From Tetrahymena elliotti 4EA (lineage: Eukaryota; Ciliophora; Oligohymenophorea; Hymenostomatida; Tetrahymenidae), in contig JH720300.1 in assembly GCA_000231825.2 (NCBI GenBank), forward strand, positions 1,427,928 to 1,491,927: DNA of 64,000 nt. The letters run 5' to 3'. Of this stretch, positions 1 through 14,200 are shown one piece after another (the stretch's first letter is position 1; the number at the start of each line of letters is the position of its first letter). The notes beneath the pieces were generated by a model. The model ran no database searches. It was not told where the DNA came from and saw only the letters and a list, made by a program, of their open reading frames with translations. The translations under genes were made by a program, and so were the position numbers.

Positions 1-1207
1 GAATTTTTCTCTTCTTGGTTAACTCCACATATATTTATTCTTAGTTAGTACTTTAGTCATATGATGTCTTATGTTCATACTTTTTAGAAATTTCTTAAAC
101 AGCTTTTGTTAATTTTAGAATTTCAGCTTCATCTGTGTTAATGTGGATAGTTACAATAACACTTATTGAATTATATTTTTCTACCCAAACATTGTACTTG
201 TCTTACAAGATTTTGGCAAGTTAATATCCGTGAAGATTTTTAACACCAAAAACGGTTTTAAGGGGATCTTTTTGATGGGAATCAAAATTGTCTAAAATTA
301 TATTATCTAATTTCTCAATTTCATTTCTAAAATGATCATTTCTTTAAATAGCTTTTTATATCAACTCTTCTCCAGTTTCATTCAATTCCATAACTGCATC
401 ATAGACAGATGCCAATAAAAGAATATTTGGACTTGTAGTGGCAAAAGTATAGTATGCATCAAGAATCTTTTTTGAAGGGAATTTAGAGTCAGCAGAAACA
501 TTAATAAGAGATGTAGCGACTAAACTACCAAGAGATTTATGCATACTACTTACAGTAATATCAGCACCTGAGTTCAGAGCTGTTCTTTTATCTGATTTAT
601 TGAAATAATGTATAGCACCATGAGCCTCATCAACTATTAAGTACCTAGATCCAATTATTTCTCTGATTTTTTGATAGTCTGCAAATAGTCCTTCGTAACT
701 TGGAGAAGTTAGTATTACAGCATCTATGTCTGGATGCTATTATATTGCCTCTTAAATTTATTCAGCTGTAACAGCCATATGAATGCCATATTCCTAATTA
801 AATTCTGGCTCAACTAAAACAATTTAAGCATTTACAAGAGATAATCCAGTATAGACAGACACATGGGAGTTAGCTTAAATTAGTACCTTTTTATGAGCAA
901 GTGTAAGAGCAACTACTTAGTTTCCCATAGAAGAGCCATTTTAGACAAATAAAGATAGCTTGGAATTAAATGTCTAATGGAATAGTTCCCCTAAATCTCC
1001 TATTCTAGATCCATTAAAAGAAAGTCCTTATATATTTTGCATGCATTCCCAAGTTGAGTCTACTTTCTTAAACCCATAGGTTTCAATAAGCTTATTCAAT
1101 TTGGGCTATGAAGTTGTTTTTCCACCATGATATGAAATCTAGAGCTAAGTAGGCTCACTCTAGATAAATTCTTCAATAGCTTCAAATATCTGTTTTTTAT
1201 TTTTCAT
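1..1207 (-). CDS. Orn/Lys/Arg decarboxylase, bacterial fold-I type (3' end off window)
   Basis: This is a PLP-dependent basic amino-acid decarboxylase, which would make a polyamine or diamine such as putrescine, cadaverine or agmatine. The start ATG at 1207 sits in an A-rich context, and about 400 codons stay open to the left edge with TAA/TAG as Gln. Visible motifs are VDEAHGAIHYF near residue 200 (the Asp that contacts the PLP ring nitrogen) and SSMHKSLGSL near residue 225, whose Lys should form the Schiff base. TSPNILLLASV follows. The order and spacing match the small bacterial SpeA/YaaO-like enzymes. The usual N-terminal PGHKxG is changed to SYHGGK. No intron is seen in the 1.2 kb. The usual eukaryotic ornithine decarboxylase has an unrelated fold-III barrel, so bacterial ancestry is likely. 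Substrate cannot be told from this fragment. Confidence 0.85.
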
Positions 1208-4200
1208 TTTTTAATAATTTTTTGAGTTGATAAAATTTATTAATATTAACAGAATTAATGTAAATTATATATATGGTATATCTTTTCTAACTAACCCTTA
1301 GGATGTAGGTGCCAACAAAAAAATTACTTTATTAACTTTAATACTTTGGTTTTTAAAAAGACTTTTGTAAATGAACCAAATTTAAGAAAATAGACAGTAT
1401 TTAAAAGAATCGATGGATAATTAAGTTAAGTATTAATCAACTGTAATTTAAATTTATTGATTTATTTCAGGTCTTCTATTTTATTTATTTCTTAGATGTA
1501 ATTAAGATAAAAAACTAAACTTTTAGATAAAGGTATCTAAATAATTGTTTGTAAATTTTTACTGAATATATTTTTTATTATATTTATGTTTCTTAGTGTT
1601 GTTTTACTTTTTAAGTTATTTCAGTTGATTTTATTTTTTGCAATAAATATACAAGTAATTTAAAAAAAAGTAAAGGCAAATAAAGGGAAAAGATAGAATT
1701 ATTTTATGAAAAGCAAGGGTTTTATCAATTAAATGCCTTTTAATAAAATACACATGATAGTAGAAAATTATTATTAATGTTTTTTTAATCTATAATTAAG
1801 ATTTTCACTTCAAATTTTTATATTTTGAAGCAAAGAAATACCATTATCCCGATATTTATGTGATTATAAATTAGTTAATATTCTACCCTAAATTAACTAA
1901 CTTCCTTTTTATTTTCTATCATATTCTATCTTCATGAGTTTAATTTCTCATTTCTTTTCTTAAGAAAACATCAAATCTTTATTTGATTTTAAGTTTCTTA
2001 CCATTAAAAAATAGACAAATTTATCTTATTAATTAAAATTTTTGCTTCTTTTATCAAATCTATGCTAATTTTAAGGTTTTTAAATCTTTATTTTAATAGT
2101 AAATTGTGAATAAAAAAAGTCTAATTCAGACAAAACATTAAAAGATTTTTTTTTATTTGAGAAATATCTGAATTTATTTTCAATAATAGAGAAAAAAAAT
2201 TTATTTTATATTGTTTTTTTCATTCTTTTCTAATAAAACTTAGAGTCTTGGTTTGCTTATCATTAAAAAAAGAAAAATAAATTTTGTGTATTTACTTGTT
2301 CTATCAATTCTATGTTATATGTAAAGCTTTTAAATATTTATTTCATTGTATTTATTTAAATAAATCTACATAAAAGTATTCATTTCTAATTTTCTATTTT
2401 AAACACACACCTTCTTTACATATTACTACTTGTTTTGAAATTTTTGTTTAAATCTGTTTTTTATTTTCTATTATAGATGAAAGCGTTTTTAATGAAATCC
2501 TGAAATAAAGGTTCGATCATAATAATTTATATTTACTAATTATCACTCAGTAATCTAATCAACTAACTAAAGAAGTTAATTAAAATCACAAATATTAATA
2601 AGGAAAATTTACAGTTAACAATTATTTCATATTTCTTCTTTTGTGATTAATGTAACTAAGAGAATCATCTCTAATAAAATTACTCCTTAACATTTATTAT
2701 TGATTTTTTTTAGTTTTGAATAATGGCTAATTTTTTCTTTATTTTTTATCATATGTAAATAGATAAATATCTATGATTGTTATGAAGTTTAACGTTTTTT
2801 AAAAGATTGTTACTTATAATAATTTGTTTTTATAACCAGAAGATATTATTATCTTAATTATAAAAAATGAGGTTAGTAGAGAATATATAATAAAAAATCT
2901 TATATAAAGAAAATTAGGTTCTATTGTTACCTTAAAATATGAGTCAAGTAAAAATTAGGATTTTAAAAAATAAATCCATTTAATTTTACTTACCATGTTA
3001 AAAATATCAGCAAATTAAATAACTAAAGAGTAATCTAAGATTGTAATTTCTCATAAATAAACCTATTACAAAAATTCTAAATAACTTAAAAAAAATTAGT
3101 TATTTTTTCTAATTCAACTGAAATTTCTAAATAATATTAAATCTCAAAATAATTTAAAATTGATGAAGAAATAAATATCTTTAATCAAAAAATAATGTTT
3201 ATCATCTTAAATCTAAAAAATTAGGAAAAAAAGTTAATTTTTATTGAAATTTTTTACCACAAGCAATAACTTACACTAATTAATTAATCACTAAAAGATT
3301 AATTTTAAATTTTCTATTTTTCCAATGATAAGTAGTATTTATCAAAAATGACTCATCAAGAATATAAAGTGAGTCACAATATAAAAGTAAAAGCTTTTTC
3401 ATACGCACTTTAAATTTTTCATTTATAATCTTGATTATCTCTTTAACTTCTATGTAGTCAAAATAAAAAACAAGTCAAAATTTATATGATTTTTTTATAA
3501 ATACTCTCCTCACTAATAACCTCAAAATTTTTTATTTTTACTTTAAATTAATTTTATTATTTAAAAAAAATTAAAAATCAACTTTAATAAATATCTATGA
3601 CATAAATCAATCAATTTCTATTTAACTTTTTACGCTTGATTTTTCAAAAGATTGTTTTTTAGTTAATAATGTATGCTTCTAATCTTGATTCAGTTCTTGT
3701 TGCCATGATATATTTATGATATTAAGTAAATTGATAGATATAATTTTTCTAAGTTTCCAAAGGTTTACTATTTTATCATTCTTTTATTGGAGAGCATAGA
3801 TATTTATCTCATAAAATAAAAAATATTAGATGCCTAGGAAATGAAATTTCAGTTATTTCAGCTTAAAAAGAAACTTACAAGGATAAATAATGAAAAAAAT
3901 CAAGTAAATTAAAAAATTTCTAACTAATTACTATTTATTTATGCTACAAGATTTAATTGGCTTGTAATTGTAAAAAAACTTAATATTAAAAGTGAAAGAC
4001 ACACAGCTTTTTCTAAAACCTAAGTTGAATAACAGAAAAATGAAATAATTAATGATTTAATTATAAAAGCTAGAATATTGTTATTTTTCTTTATTTTTCT
4101 ATTTTAATTATTTTTTATTCAAGATAATTAATTTTTTACTTTCTCTTTAATTTGATGAAATAGAAGGAAAATAAATGTCATCATTAATTTAAAATAAAAA

Positions 4201-4554
4201 AAATAAATGATATTTAAATAGAAATTAAATTTCAAATATTTTCTAATAATATTTCACTACTTTTAAATTCTATCATAAAACAGCTTGATTGAAAGAAATC
4301 TAAGTATTTTATTTTTTATTTAATTTATTAAGGAAGCCTAATTATTTATTTATATATTTATTTACATTCTCTTTATTATAAACTTATTCAAGGGAATTTT
4401 TATGTAATCTATCATTTTTTAAACAAATACTTAAAAATTCTTAATTAGAATAATCTTCAGTAGAATTTTCTATTCTTCTTTCTTCTCTATCGGAATACAT
4501 AACTTATTATAAACTCATAGCAATTTTTCTTTTTTATGTAAATTAACAAAACAG
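1208..4554. other. Intergenic, no gene recognised
   Basis: About 3.3 kb of very AT-rich sequence upstream of the decarboxylase. No conserved reading frame or RNA gene is recognised on either strand. The blocks near 1970-2110 and 2250-2360 look like diverged copies of one another (shared strings such as CATTAAAAAA and ATCAA(A/T)TCTATG), so the region may hold an old tandem duplication. Confidence 0.5.
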
Positions 4555-4810
4555 TAATTTTTGGTTCTCTCTTTTTACTGGTTATGCTTTGTGTTAATAC
4601 TTTTTGGAAATTTCTGTCACTGCTTAAATGAATTTTTGAATGTCACCATTGCTTGAATTTTTTTTAATTGTTACAACTTTAAACCTTTGAAAGTATATTT
4701 TTCTATATTAATTTTCTATCTTGTTTTATAAAATGTTTGATAGTTTTTATCCTTAAAAATTATCTATTTAAAGGGTCTTTTGAGTTTTCATCGTTTTTTA
4801 TTTGAACTAG
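4555..4810 (-). pseudogene. Decayed copy of the decarboxylase 3' region
   Basis: This stretch can be aligned by eye with bases 60-300 of the window, the downstream part of the decarboxylase, in the same orientation. Shared anchors in order are ACTTTTT(A/G)GAAATTTCT, GTTACAA, TATATTTTTCTA, CTTGT.TTA.AA, ATCC.T..A.ATTTTTA and AAGGG.TCTTTT. Many substitutions and small indels separate the two, and no conserved frame continues on either side, so it looks like a dead tandem duplicate reduced to a fragment. The match was judged by eye in AT-rich DNA. Confidence 0.45.
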
Positions 4811-5298
4811 AATTTAAAATCAATTTTATTTGTTTTTTTTTAATCTATTTGATTTAATTATTAAGAAATAGCATCTAGGTAAAAAAAATAATATGAAATT
4901 TCCTATCTTTTAAATTCATTTTTTTATTTAATTCTATTTTATTTAAAAAATGAAAAATACACAAATTAAAGTTAAACTTCTTTTTTCTCAAATCAATCAC
5001 ATAAATATATATATAGATTTGAATAAATAAATCTACACTCACTTATTTTTAAATCTAAAAATTAAATTAATGTTTTATTTATTTTCTCATTTCACTTTAA
5101 ATTTTGGTATTATAAAAATACCCTATTTCAAAATGCAGCACTTATATTGACATAAAAAAAATAGACTAAAATTACAAACTAATCTTTATTAAAGGTAGAT
5201 TTAGCTTATTGGATTTATAAAATTAAATCATCAATTCATAATAAAAAATTGTTAAAAAAAAATTGAATATAATCAATCCATTAATAATTGTTAAATTA
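4811..5298. other. Intergenic, nothing recognised
   Basis: AT-rich spacer between the decarboxylase relic and the TGA of the giant membrane-protein gene. No frame or motif stands out. Confidence 0.5.
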
Positions 5299-8200
5299 TC
5301 AATCCTAAATGTCTTAAATTAGCTTTTCAGTTGTGATTGCTTTTTTATGGATTATATTCTGAATTTCTTTTGACATATTCAAATCGATTTCCTTTTGAGG
5401 TACAAGAAGATTCTAGGATAAACTATTCTCTCTGACACTTGTTGGCTCAATTAAAGGACTTGCAATTACTGCATTTTGATCAGCTTAAAGTAAATTATTT
5501 GTATCTTTTTAAGAATCATTTATTATCTATTTAGACATTTAAGAGTCTAACCTAGAAATAGAATCTACAGATTGATTTTTTAAGGATTTCTAATTGTTCA
5601 CTAAACTATTTATTTTTTGTTTAAAAGTAAAATAATGTTTTTAAAAATTAAATCTAAAAGAGAAAATCATATTTAGAATTAAAAAATTGTAAGATAAAAT
5701 GTTCTTAAAAAATATAAAAATTACTTTTAATCCTAAGGCTTTGATGATTCCTCATCAGTTTCTAGAATATTTTCATTTTATTAATCATTGACATTTTAAT
5801 CCTGAACGGATATCAATTCTGAGCATTGTACTTTATGTAGATTTTTATATATTAAATTAACTTTTCTTTAAATATCCATGACATAGTTTAGCTAGTTCTT
5901 AGTACGTATTCTTCTTGTATCTTCATCTTCTTCATCTTTTGGTTCCAAATCTAATTAATTTTCAACTTCATCATCTTCATTTAAATCAAGTAATTAATTG
6001 TTATTTTCCTAGTTAGGAGTTGGATTTGGAGTAATATTTTGTTTCTCTTCTGCTTAAATGTAACTACTTTGAAGTCTGGGAGCTAATGTATTTGTATTCC
6101 TTTTATTGTTTTTTATATTTTTCAATTTTAAGAAATAAAAAGAATATTTGTAGATTTTTACCTCAATTGATTAACTTGAATCCCTTCTTAAACTTCTTAG
6201 CTTTCATTTAATTCTAGATTTTCAGTATCTTTATTTTAATCTTCTTCTTTGATTAACTTTTATTTCTTTTCTTCTAAATCTTGAGCAAATTTATTTACAG
6301 ATTGTAAATTTTTCTTAATTAAATCTGTTTTTTGATATAACCTGTAATCATAATTGATTCCTTTTTTCTTTTAGAGCCTTCTATCATCTTCTGCTTCTTC
6401 TATATCTCCATAATTATTTAATTCACTTTACTCTATTCTATGACTAGATAATGGAGACTAAAACATATGATTTCGAGTAGGAGAAAGTAGAAGATCATCA
6501 AATTCATAATAATTTCCATTACCTTTGAAAGTTTCATCTCTTCTTCCTATTTATTAATTTATTATGTAAATAATGATTGAGTTTTAAATTAAATTTACCA
6601 GATAAAATTAACAAGTTATTTGATGATCCCTTAGGACTCAAAAACTATGGATCAAGTCTATCAACAGAAAGCATATTGTCTTTGTGGAATGAGTGTCCTG
6701 TTTAGTTTTTCAAATTAATAAATGTGCAAAAAAATATTAATTTAAATTATTTATTTTTTACTGCTTTATGAAAATTCTTCTTATCCTCCTTTTGGACTAT
6801 CTATTTTGAATTAAAAGAAATTTAACTTGAAAAATCAAAGTAAATAAAATGATTACCTAGTCTCATTGATTATAAAGCTTGACTATTCTTATTAGGTTGT
6901 AATGCATTACTGTTTTGCATTCTCATTCTATTTCTCTTACTTGGTAAGAAACTCTAATTGTGAATTTCTTTGCTCTAAGACATAGAGCCTAGTAAATTAA
7001 CTTGATTGATCTCATTATATTACTTTCTCTCAGCGTACTCATTGATATAATAAGTAATTTTCATCCATAAATGAAATGTCTTCATTGAAGTTCTTTGATT
7101 GATTACTATATGAGGTTTTAAGCAAGGTATTTTAATTACAAGCCATTTCAAAAATGCATTGTATTTAACTCTGTAGTAAATAGAAATTTTAGCCCTAAAA
7201 ACTTCAAGAATTAAGAAAAATTGATATGCATTATGCAAGATAAGAATAATAACATAAAATAATTGTTATTAAACTTGATCAGGCTTATTGTAAAGAAAGA
7301 TATTCATAAGCAGAATTGTTATAGCTACAATCATACTTACCCTATCAATTTTCTAAAAATATTGCATTTAGTAAGGTTTAAAACGTAGTAAGGCCACCAA
7401 GTAAAGTAAGTAAACAACTAAAATAATAACTAACTTATTCGCTTTTTTATTAATTTAAAAATTAAATAATCAGAAAAATAATTTCTTTAAAAGAAATTAA
7501 AGATTGAAGTATAAAGTCTGATTTTTTTGAATTAAAAAAAATATTATTTAATAAAATTATCTTTTACTGTAAGGATTTCCATAAAAACTTAAGACTGCAA
7601 CAGCAAAAAGTTTTTTATACATTTTTATAAACTCCCAAAAATATCTATCATTTTTATAATCTTGATATAAAAAGCCATACTTGAGACGAATAGTTGCATG
7701 ATCAAGAATATCTTTATTTGTAACTAGTAATCTAATTATAAATATTGGGATAACCACACCCCAAACAATTAAACCAGGTAGACAAATAATACCTATATAA
7801 ACTAAATGAATTTTTGTGTAACACTCATAAGAAATATCAGTTGAAATATACAATTTGCCATCTATTTCTCTACATGACATCACACCCAATAGATCAGAAA
7901 CCATATTTGGCTGAATAAAGAAGCATAAAAATACCAGCCCGCTGATTATATAAGACTATTTTTAACATTTGTAAATAAGTTTTTGGGATAAATAACAAAA
8001 TTACCTTTTTATACTTAATAAGTCTTAGTTGGACTAAAATAAAATAGAAAAACCCTGCTCCTAGCAAATAAAGGATAGGAATACCCAAGCTCCATAAAGT
8101 TCTCAAAAAGACAATAGGATATTTAGATTCTTAAGCTTAGTTTAAATAGCAATCAAAAGTGTAAAGCATATTTTTTATGGGAGAACCTTAAAAATAAAAA

Positions 8201-11200
8201 AGTAACAATTTATTTAGAGAAATTTGAAAAAATGTAAAAAATACCAAAATACTCAGGAATGAACGTCATCCAATCTGGAAGCTTAACTACGAAAGTATTA
8301 ACCATAGAACTAATCTACATATAATTAACCATTGCTTTTATATTCATGTTAGTAGTATCTTGATAAGCACTTTTGTTGATACTAAGTAAGTTTAATTGAC
8401 GCAAATAATATCCTTACACTATTAGTGTATTAATTTGATATGCGATGTGAACACTTAAAACAATATAAATAACCATACCAAGAGCAATTAATATTGTAGG
8501 CATCAAGTATTTTGGTTATCTTAACTCTGTACAATTAATACACCCATATTTACCATCAGATTAGAACTCAGAAACCCACATTGATCCGTATATATCGCAT
8601 TATTCGCACTATGGACCTATATGTCCTTATGTACAATAATTTGTTTTTTAATCTCCATTACAGTTATCTGGTGCATTAGTGCAGTAAACAATTTTATCTG
8701 TATCATTACTATATTTCCAATATCCTAATTTTAGTTCCATTTAATCTCTATAACAATAACTAGCTTCATCTGGGCATCTTAAACATAATTGAGTATCATA
8801 GTCATCTACACAAAAGAAATTAATCATAAAAATTTTAGTGTAAAAAAAATGTAATACCTTATATAGGCTGAACTATTGAGTATGTACCTTCTTTGCATTC
8901 TTAGCAATAAAATATACTTCCACTCAGCTTGTAAACTTCCCCTCTTAAGCACTTTCTAAACTAGATATTCAATCTAATATGAAAAGGGCCTATTATTATA
9001 AAAAATTATAAAAATAAATTGTAAATAAGAGAAGAATAAAATTACCTGAGTTGAAATTTCTGTCTTGGTCAGAATTAAAAACCTTTTGTATTGAAGGAGA
9101 TTCAAATAAAATATAATTTGTACTAGCAGGCTATCCAATAATAAGCATTTAAGTAATACTAAATTCTTTAGAAATATAATTAAATTGAGTGTAGTCAGTG
9201 ATGTACTAACCAAAGACTTTTATGTTGTCATTTCCTGGAAGAGCTTTTATATTGAATTTATATATTTCTTATACAATACTATCAGGATAATATCCATTGT
9301 TTAATGCAGAGATATCAAAATAGATAGGATTATCATCTTAATCTAAAATTTAAAACTAAAAGTCAATATCTGCTCCACTTTAAAAGGTATTCAGTAAATA
9401 ATAATCCAGATTATAAACATCAGAGTCTGAGGTGCTTTAGATAGTGTATTATTCAAGATTTGTTTAAGAGATAATTTTTATCATTTTAGGATAAGAACCT
9501 ACATTTTATCCATATATAGAAGCTTAATTGTTTTTAATATTGTTCTCTGTATAGTAAGTTTAATTAGTTGGCTATTAACTATATTTTCTTTAGTAATAAA
9601 TAAAAAGAGGCTCTAATCCAATATATCTTACTCCTCCTCCAATCTAAGCTACACAATTTTGAATTATAGTACGATTTAGCATCAAATCACTGGATTGTAA
9701 ATATAAAGCTCCTCCACTAGCTACGGCAGTACAGTTTAAAAAGGTAGAGTCTAGAATTGTCAAAATTACATTAACATTATTTAAAAAAGCAATGGCTCCT
9801 CCATTTTCACCAATCGTGTTATTAAACAAGCTAAGTGATGCTTAAAATGTATTTTAAACAGAAATTAAGGAAAGAACTGTACCTGAACAAGTTTTACACT
9901 CAATATACTAAAATTGACTTTTATCAAATGAGATAGAATTTCCTTCTACGCTAATGAAAGGAGAATTAAGTTTGAAATGGCTATTAAATTAGCTATTTTT
10001 TACTTCCAAAACATCATTATGAAGATAAACTATTTGCTAATTATCTTAGTAATAATTTTTGTATTATAAAAATCCTAAAGCTACAGAATCTTTGTATATC
10101 ACATTATCTATTGTTAATTATTATACTCCTTGTGATGATATAAAATAGAAAGGTTTGGTAGAATTGGTTGCTACAAATTAGGAAAATCGTGAATTTACTA
10201 TTTAAGCCTCAACAATGTTTATCAATCCAATGATAAAATTTTATTATTACTAAAAATCAACAGACAAGTAATTGGCACTTAAATTATCTATTTTTAGCTA
10301 TTAATATATGCTTTTAATATAAAAGAGTTAAGCCTTAGTGCTTAACTAAAGCGACCTGACTCTAAAATTTTTTATGTAAACTTATGAGCAGCCAGTTATG
10401 TTAAATAAGACTGAGGATCCACTCAATGTCAAAGTATTTATCAATATGTTTTCTAAAATTACACTATCAATATTAGAAAACAAAAAGCTAAAATTATTTG
10501 TGTTTCCTATGATCTAGATAGATTTAAAAACTAATCTCTTAGCATTAGAATTAAGTTAAATTTAGCCTCCATTAGATATATCCAAAATGTAATTATCAAG
10601 GATAACTTAATCTTATCCAATGCTATTCAAAAAATTATTTGTTATTTTTATAGTTGGAGGTGTGGAACTATAGTTTTGATAAACTACACTAGATTAGTAA
10701 GAATTCATCAATGAGTGGTAAAACAAAGCGTTCTAAGCATCAACCTAAATTTAATTTTTAGAAGTTTATTAATAAAAAGTATTGAGAAAAATATTACTTA
10801 AATTAAGCTGCTTGATAACTAAAAATTCAGCTTATTTATTGAGTTTTATAATGTCATCATTTGCATATCAACCTATTATTTATAAATTAAATTCAATAAC
10901 CTTTTATCAAATAGTAAGAATGATTTATTTTATTTTTTTAAGATCAAGTTTATTTTAAAAATATTTTCCAAAAGTCAGTCAGTATTTAGAGTTTCGAAAT
11001 ATTAAATTCATTTAAATGAAATTACCATGTATTTGAAGGTACCATTTATATTTTGGAAGCAATAATTAAATGAACTAGTTGAATCTACTGGTATCTAAAA
11101 TGTGTAATCAAAAATGAATGATGTACTAATACCTAATATCTATGCTTAGTAAAAGATACTTTTCCTATTTACACTTGAGCTTAATACTACTGGATAAGAT

Positions 11201-14200
11201 AGAGGAAATTTAAACAAAGAAGGTTGTTAAAATATATTATTGACACTAGAGTAGAACTATATACTATCTTTTTATACTGAATTAAGTAAATTAGGATAAT
11301 TAGTTACTGTTCCAATGCTAATAAGAGAATATAATATTTAAGTGTCTCTGAAATATTTTGTACATTTAAAAGTCATTCTGTCATACCAGATTATTTACCA
11401 AGGTAAATATACAATATATGTAGTTGGATCTGATAAACCTACTTTCAAGTTAGGATTTCTAGTTGGAGAAGGAATGTAGGCTACTAGAGTTAGCGGTTTA
11501 AGAGTATTTTAATCAAATATGTATTAATAGAAAGATATTATTGGAGTAGTATCATATATTGTAATAGTTATTAACCTGCTTTGTAAATAATCAAACGTGA
11601 CATTATAAACAGAAAATCTATTATTTAGAGTTTAAACAAGATTCTGTGTGTAATCAGCTACTTTTTATTGATATAGATAACAATTCAAAGTACTAGGTTT
11701 GATAACATAGATAATTATTTGGTTAACACTATCCATAACTACCATTTAGAGATTTGAAACTAAGCTATTACTATAAATAGTATTGCCATTCACCATATTG
11801 AATCTGTAAATTTTTTAGGTAACTAACATAACTATGAGATCTTGGTAGTTTTCATTTGGCAAAAATTATTAAATTGTTCCTTCTAATTATCTTTAAAATG
11901 GAAGCTAACTGAAACTTGTGAGTGAAATTTAAATGAAATTATAACTAAAATCAAGCAAATATAAGTAAAGGTTTGTAAAAAAGCACTAGTATGTTTAAAA
12001 GTTAAAAGAGCTTATTAAGAGTAAATCTGAAGTATATTTTAGAGCTTAGCTAGAGGTTATAACATAGAAAAAGTCTTAGTACAATTTTGTCATTTTGATT
12101 TAGTCATTATTGTTTAGGTATGTGAGCTTTTATTAACTACGATCATATTTCCATGATTGGTTCAAAGAATCAAAGTAGTATAGATTTTAGGATTACCAAT
12201 TAACAAGTGTATTGGCATTTTTTTCATCAGATATTAGCTCAAATTTATTCTATAAATTTATAGAACCTCCCATGCTATAAATCCTAATGTTTAATTATAA
12301 TATTAAATTAATCTACAGATTTAAAAATGAGATAGATTAATGTATTCATTCAATTTAAAATATTTTTCAAATTAATATTTACGTAAAATTTGATGGAACA
12401 GAAGAGTCTATATAAATAAGTCTATTTGTTCTTGGAATATATTACCACTATTTTAAAAAGCCTACAAAAAATTCACAATAATAACCAGTGTAGTAAAATG
12501 TTTATAAGTCAATAGTGTAAATATAATTTTATGAATAAACTTTAGATATGATTAGCTGATTTGTGTCTTCATCAACAATTACTTTGTGAATATTTCCTTA
12601 CTCGATAGCTTGATTATTATTTATGTCCTATATTTTAGCTCCAGTTAGTAGATTATATACACCAATACTTTGATTCAAAATAGATGTTTAAGCATCACTC
12701 CAAATAATTACCTAATTAAGTTTTTCATAAACTATAAAGTTAGTGATGAGTGGGTTTACACAAACTATTGTATTCTTCTAAGTTAAAGTTTACCTATCCA
12801 TTACAATAATTTTAGTCTCTTCAAAAGAGTAAACATTTTTATTTTAAATTAGAACCCCTAAGATTTACTCTGTATGACTTTTGACATCTTTGAAATAAGT
12901 TATGTCTTGAGAAGTGTAAGATAATATTGTGAGCTTGTATATGAAATTGTAATTAGAAGCAGCAATAATATGGTTGTATAAGTTATCCACATACACATAA
13001 GTAACAGAAGTAATATTATAAGAAACAGAAGTAAAAGTTATATAGCTATGAACAAATATAGTACCTAGGTTATTAGCACTGACTATGACTTTGTTAATTG
13101 TATCAACTGAAAAAAGTATGATTTAATATTATACCTAAAAAGCAGCAGGAATAGATGATTAACTCTAGATGAGAGCTTAATTTGCAATAGCATGATCCTA
13201 AATTCTATAAATTTAATTTAAAGTTAAATAGTTCCAAACTATTATCAAAAAATCAGCTCCTTAACTAACAACAAAGTTATTTTATAAATCAAGTTGGGCA
13301 TTTATTACACCTGCTGTGATATGCCCATTCATAAACTGTTAATTAGTTCCAGTATTAATATTCCAAATTACTAAATTCTTATTTGAATCACTATTGAAAG
13401 CAATTAGCTTTTATATATTATCAATAAAAAGCACCCCATTCAAACTACTTAGCATCTGAGCATCAGATAATGTTTTATTTTATTAAAGCAAGGTAGGATC
13501 AATTATGTTAATATTCTTTTTTTAATATTTTAATTTAAAATGATAAAAAATTTGAAAATTAAAAAGTTAATATTTATCATCTTCAATATGCAAATTTTAT
13601 TTTTTTTAAGAGTCAAAATTTAAAAAATTCTGTTAGTCTTTTTTGCTTAGTTAAAAAATTTTTACTAGAACTTACTTTATTACAAGTATTAGAATGATTT
13701 TTATGGTCTAAAAGATTAGAATAATTTAAGAAATTATATAAAATAATTTACTTTATCATATGCAAATATGATACTAGATTCATCTGAATAATAGAAATTT
13801 TAGTAATTAATAGTTTGACTGAAGAGTATGTAGTTTTCTTAATAATTTCCATTGTAAATATTTCCATTTTCAAATCCTACATAAAATTTTTTTGCTACTG
13901 TATCAACATTTATTGAAGAGATTTTGTCAACAAATGTCAAAACTAACTAATAACTTAAATTTGGTCTGATCACGAATACCTTAATTAAAAAATATAAAAA
14001 ATCTTTTTAGAAAAAATTTTTTTCAAAATAAATTACTTAATTTTATATGGTACTGACACCTGTATTTTGAAAGCTAAAGTAAAGCTCTGGGGTTGATATT
14101 GCAACTGATTGTCTGTCTGATACATAAGCAGCAAATTAAACACTTCTTTATCTTTAGTATTTCCCATTGTTCCATTAGAAGAAAGTCATATACTAATTCC

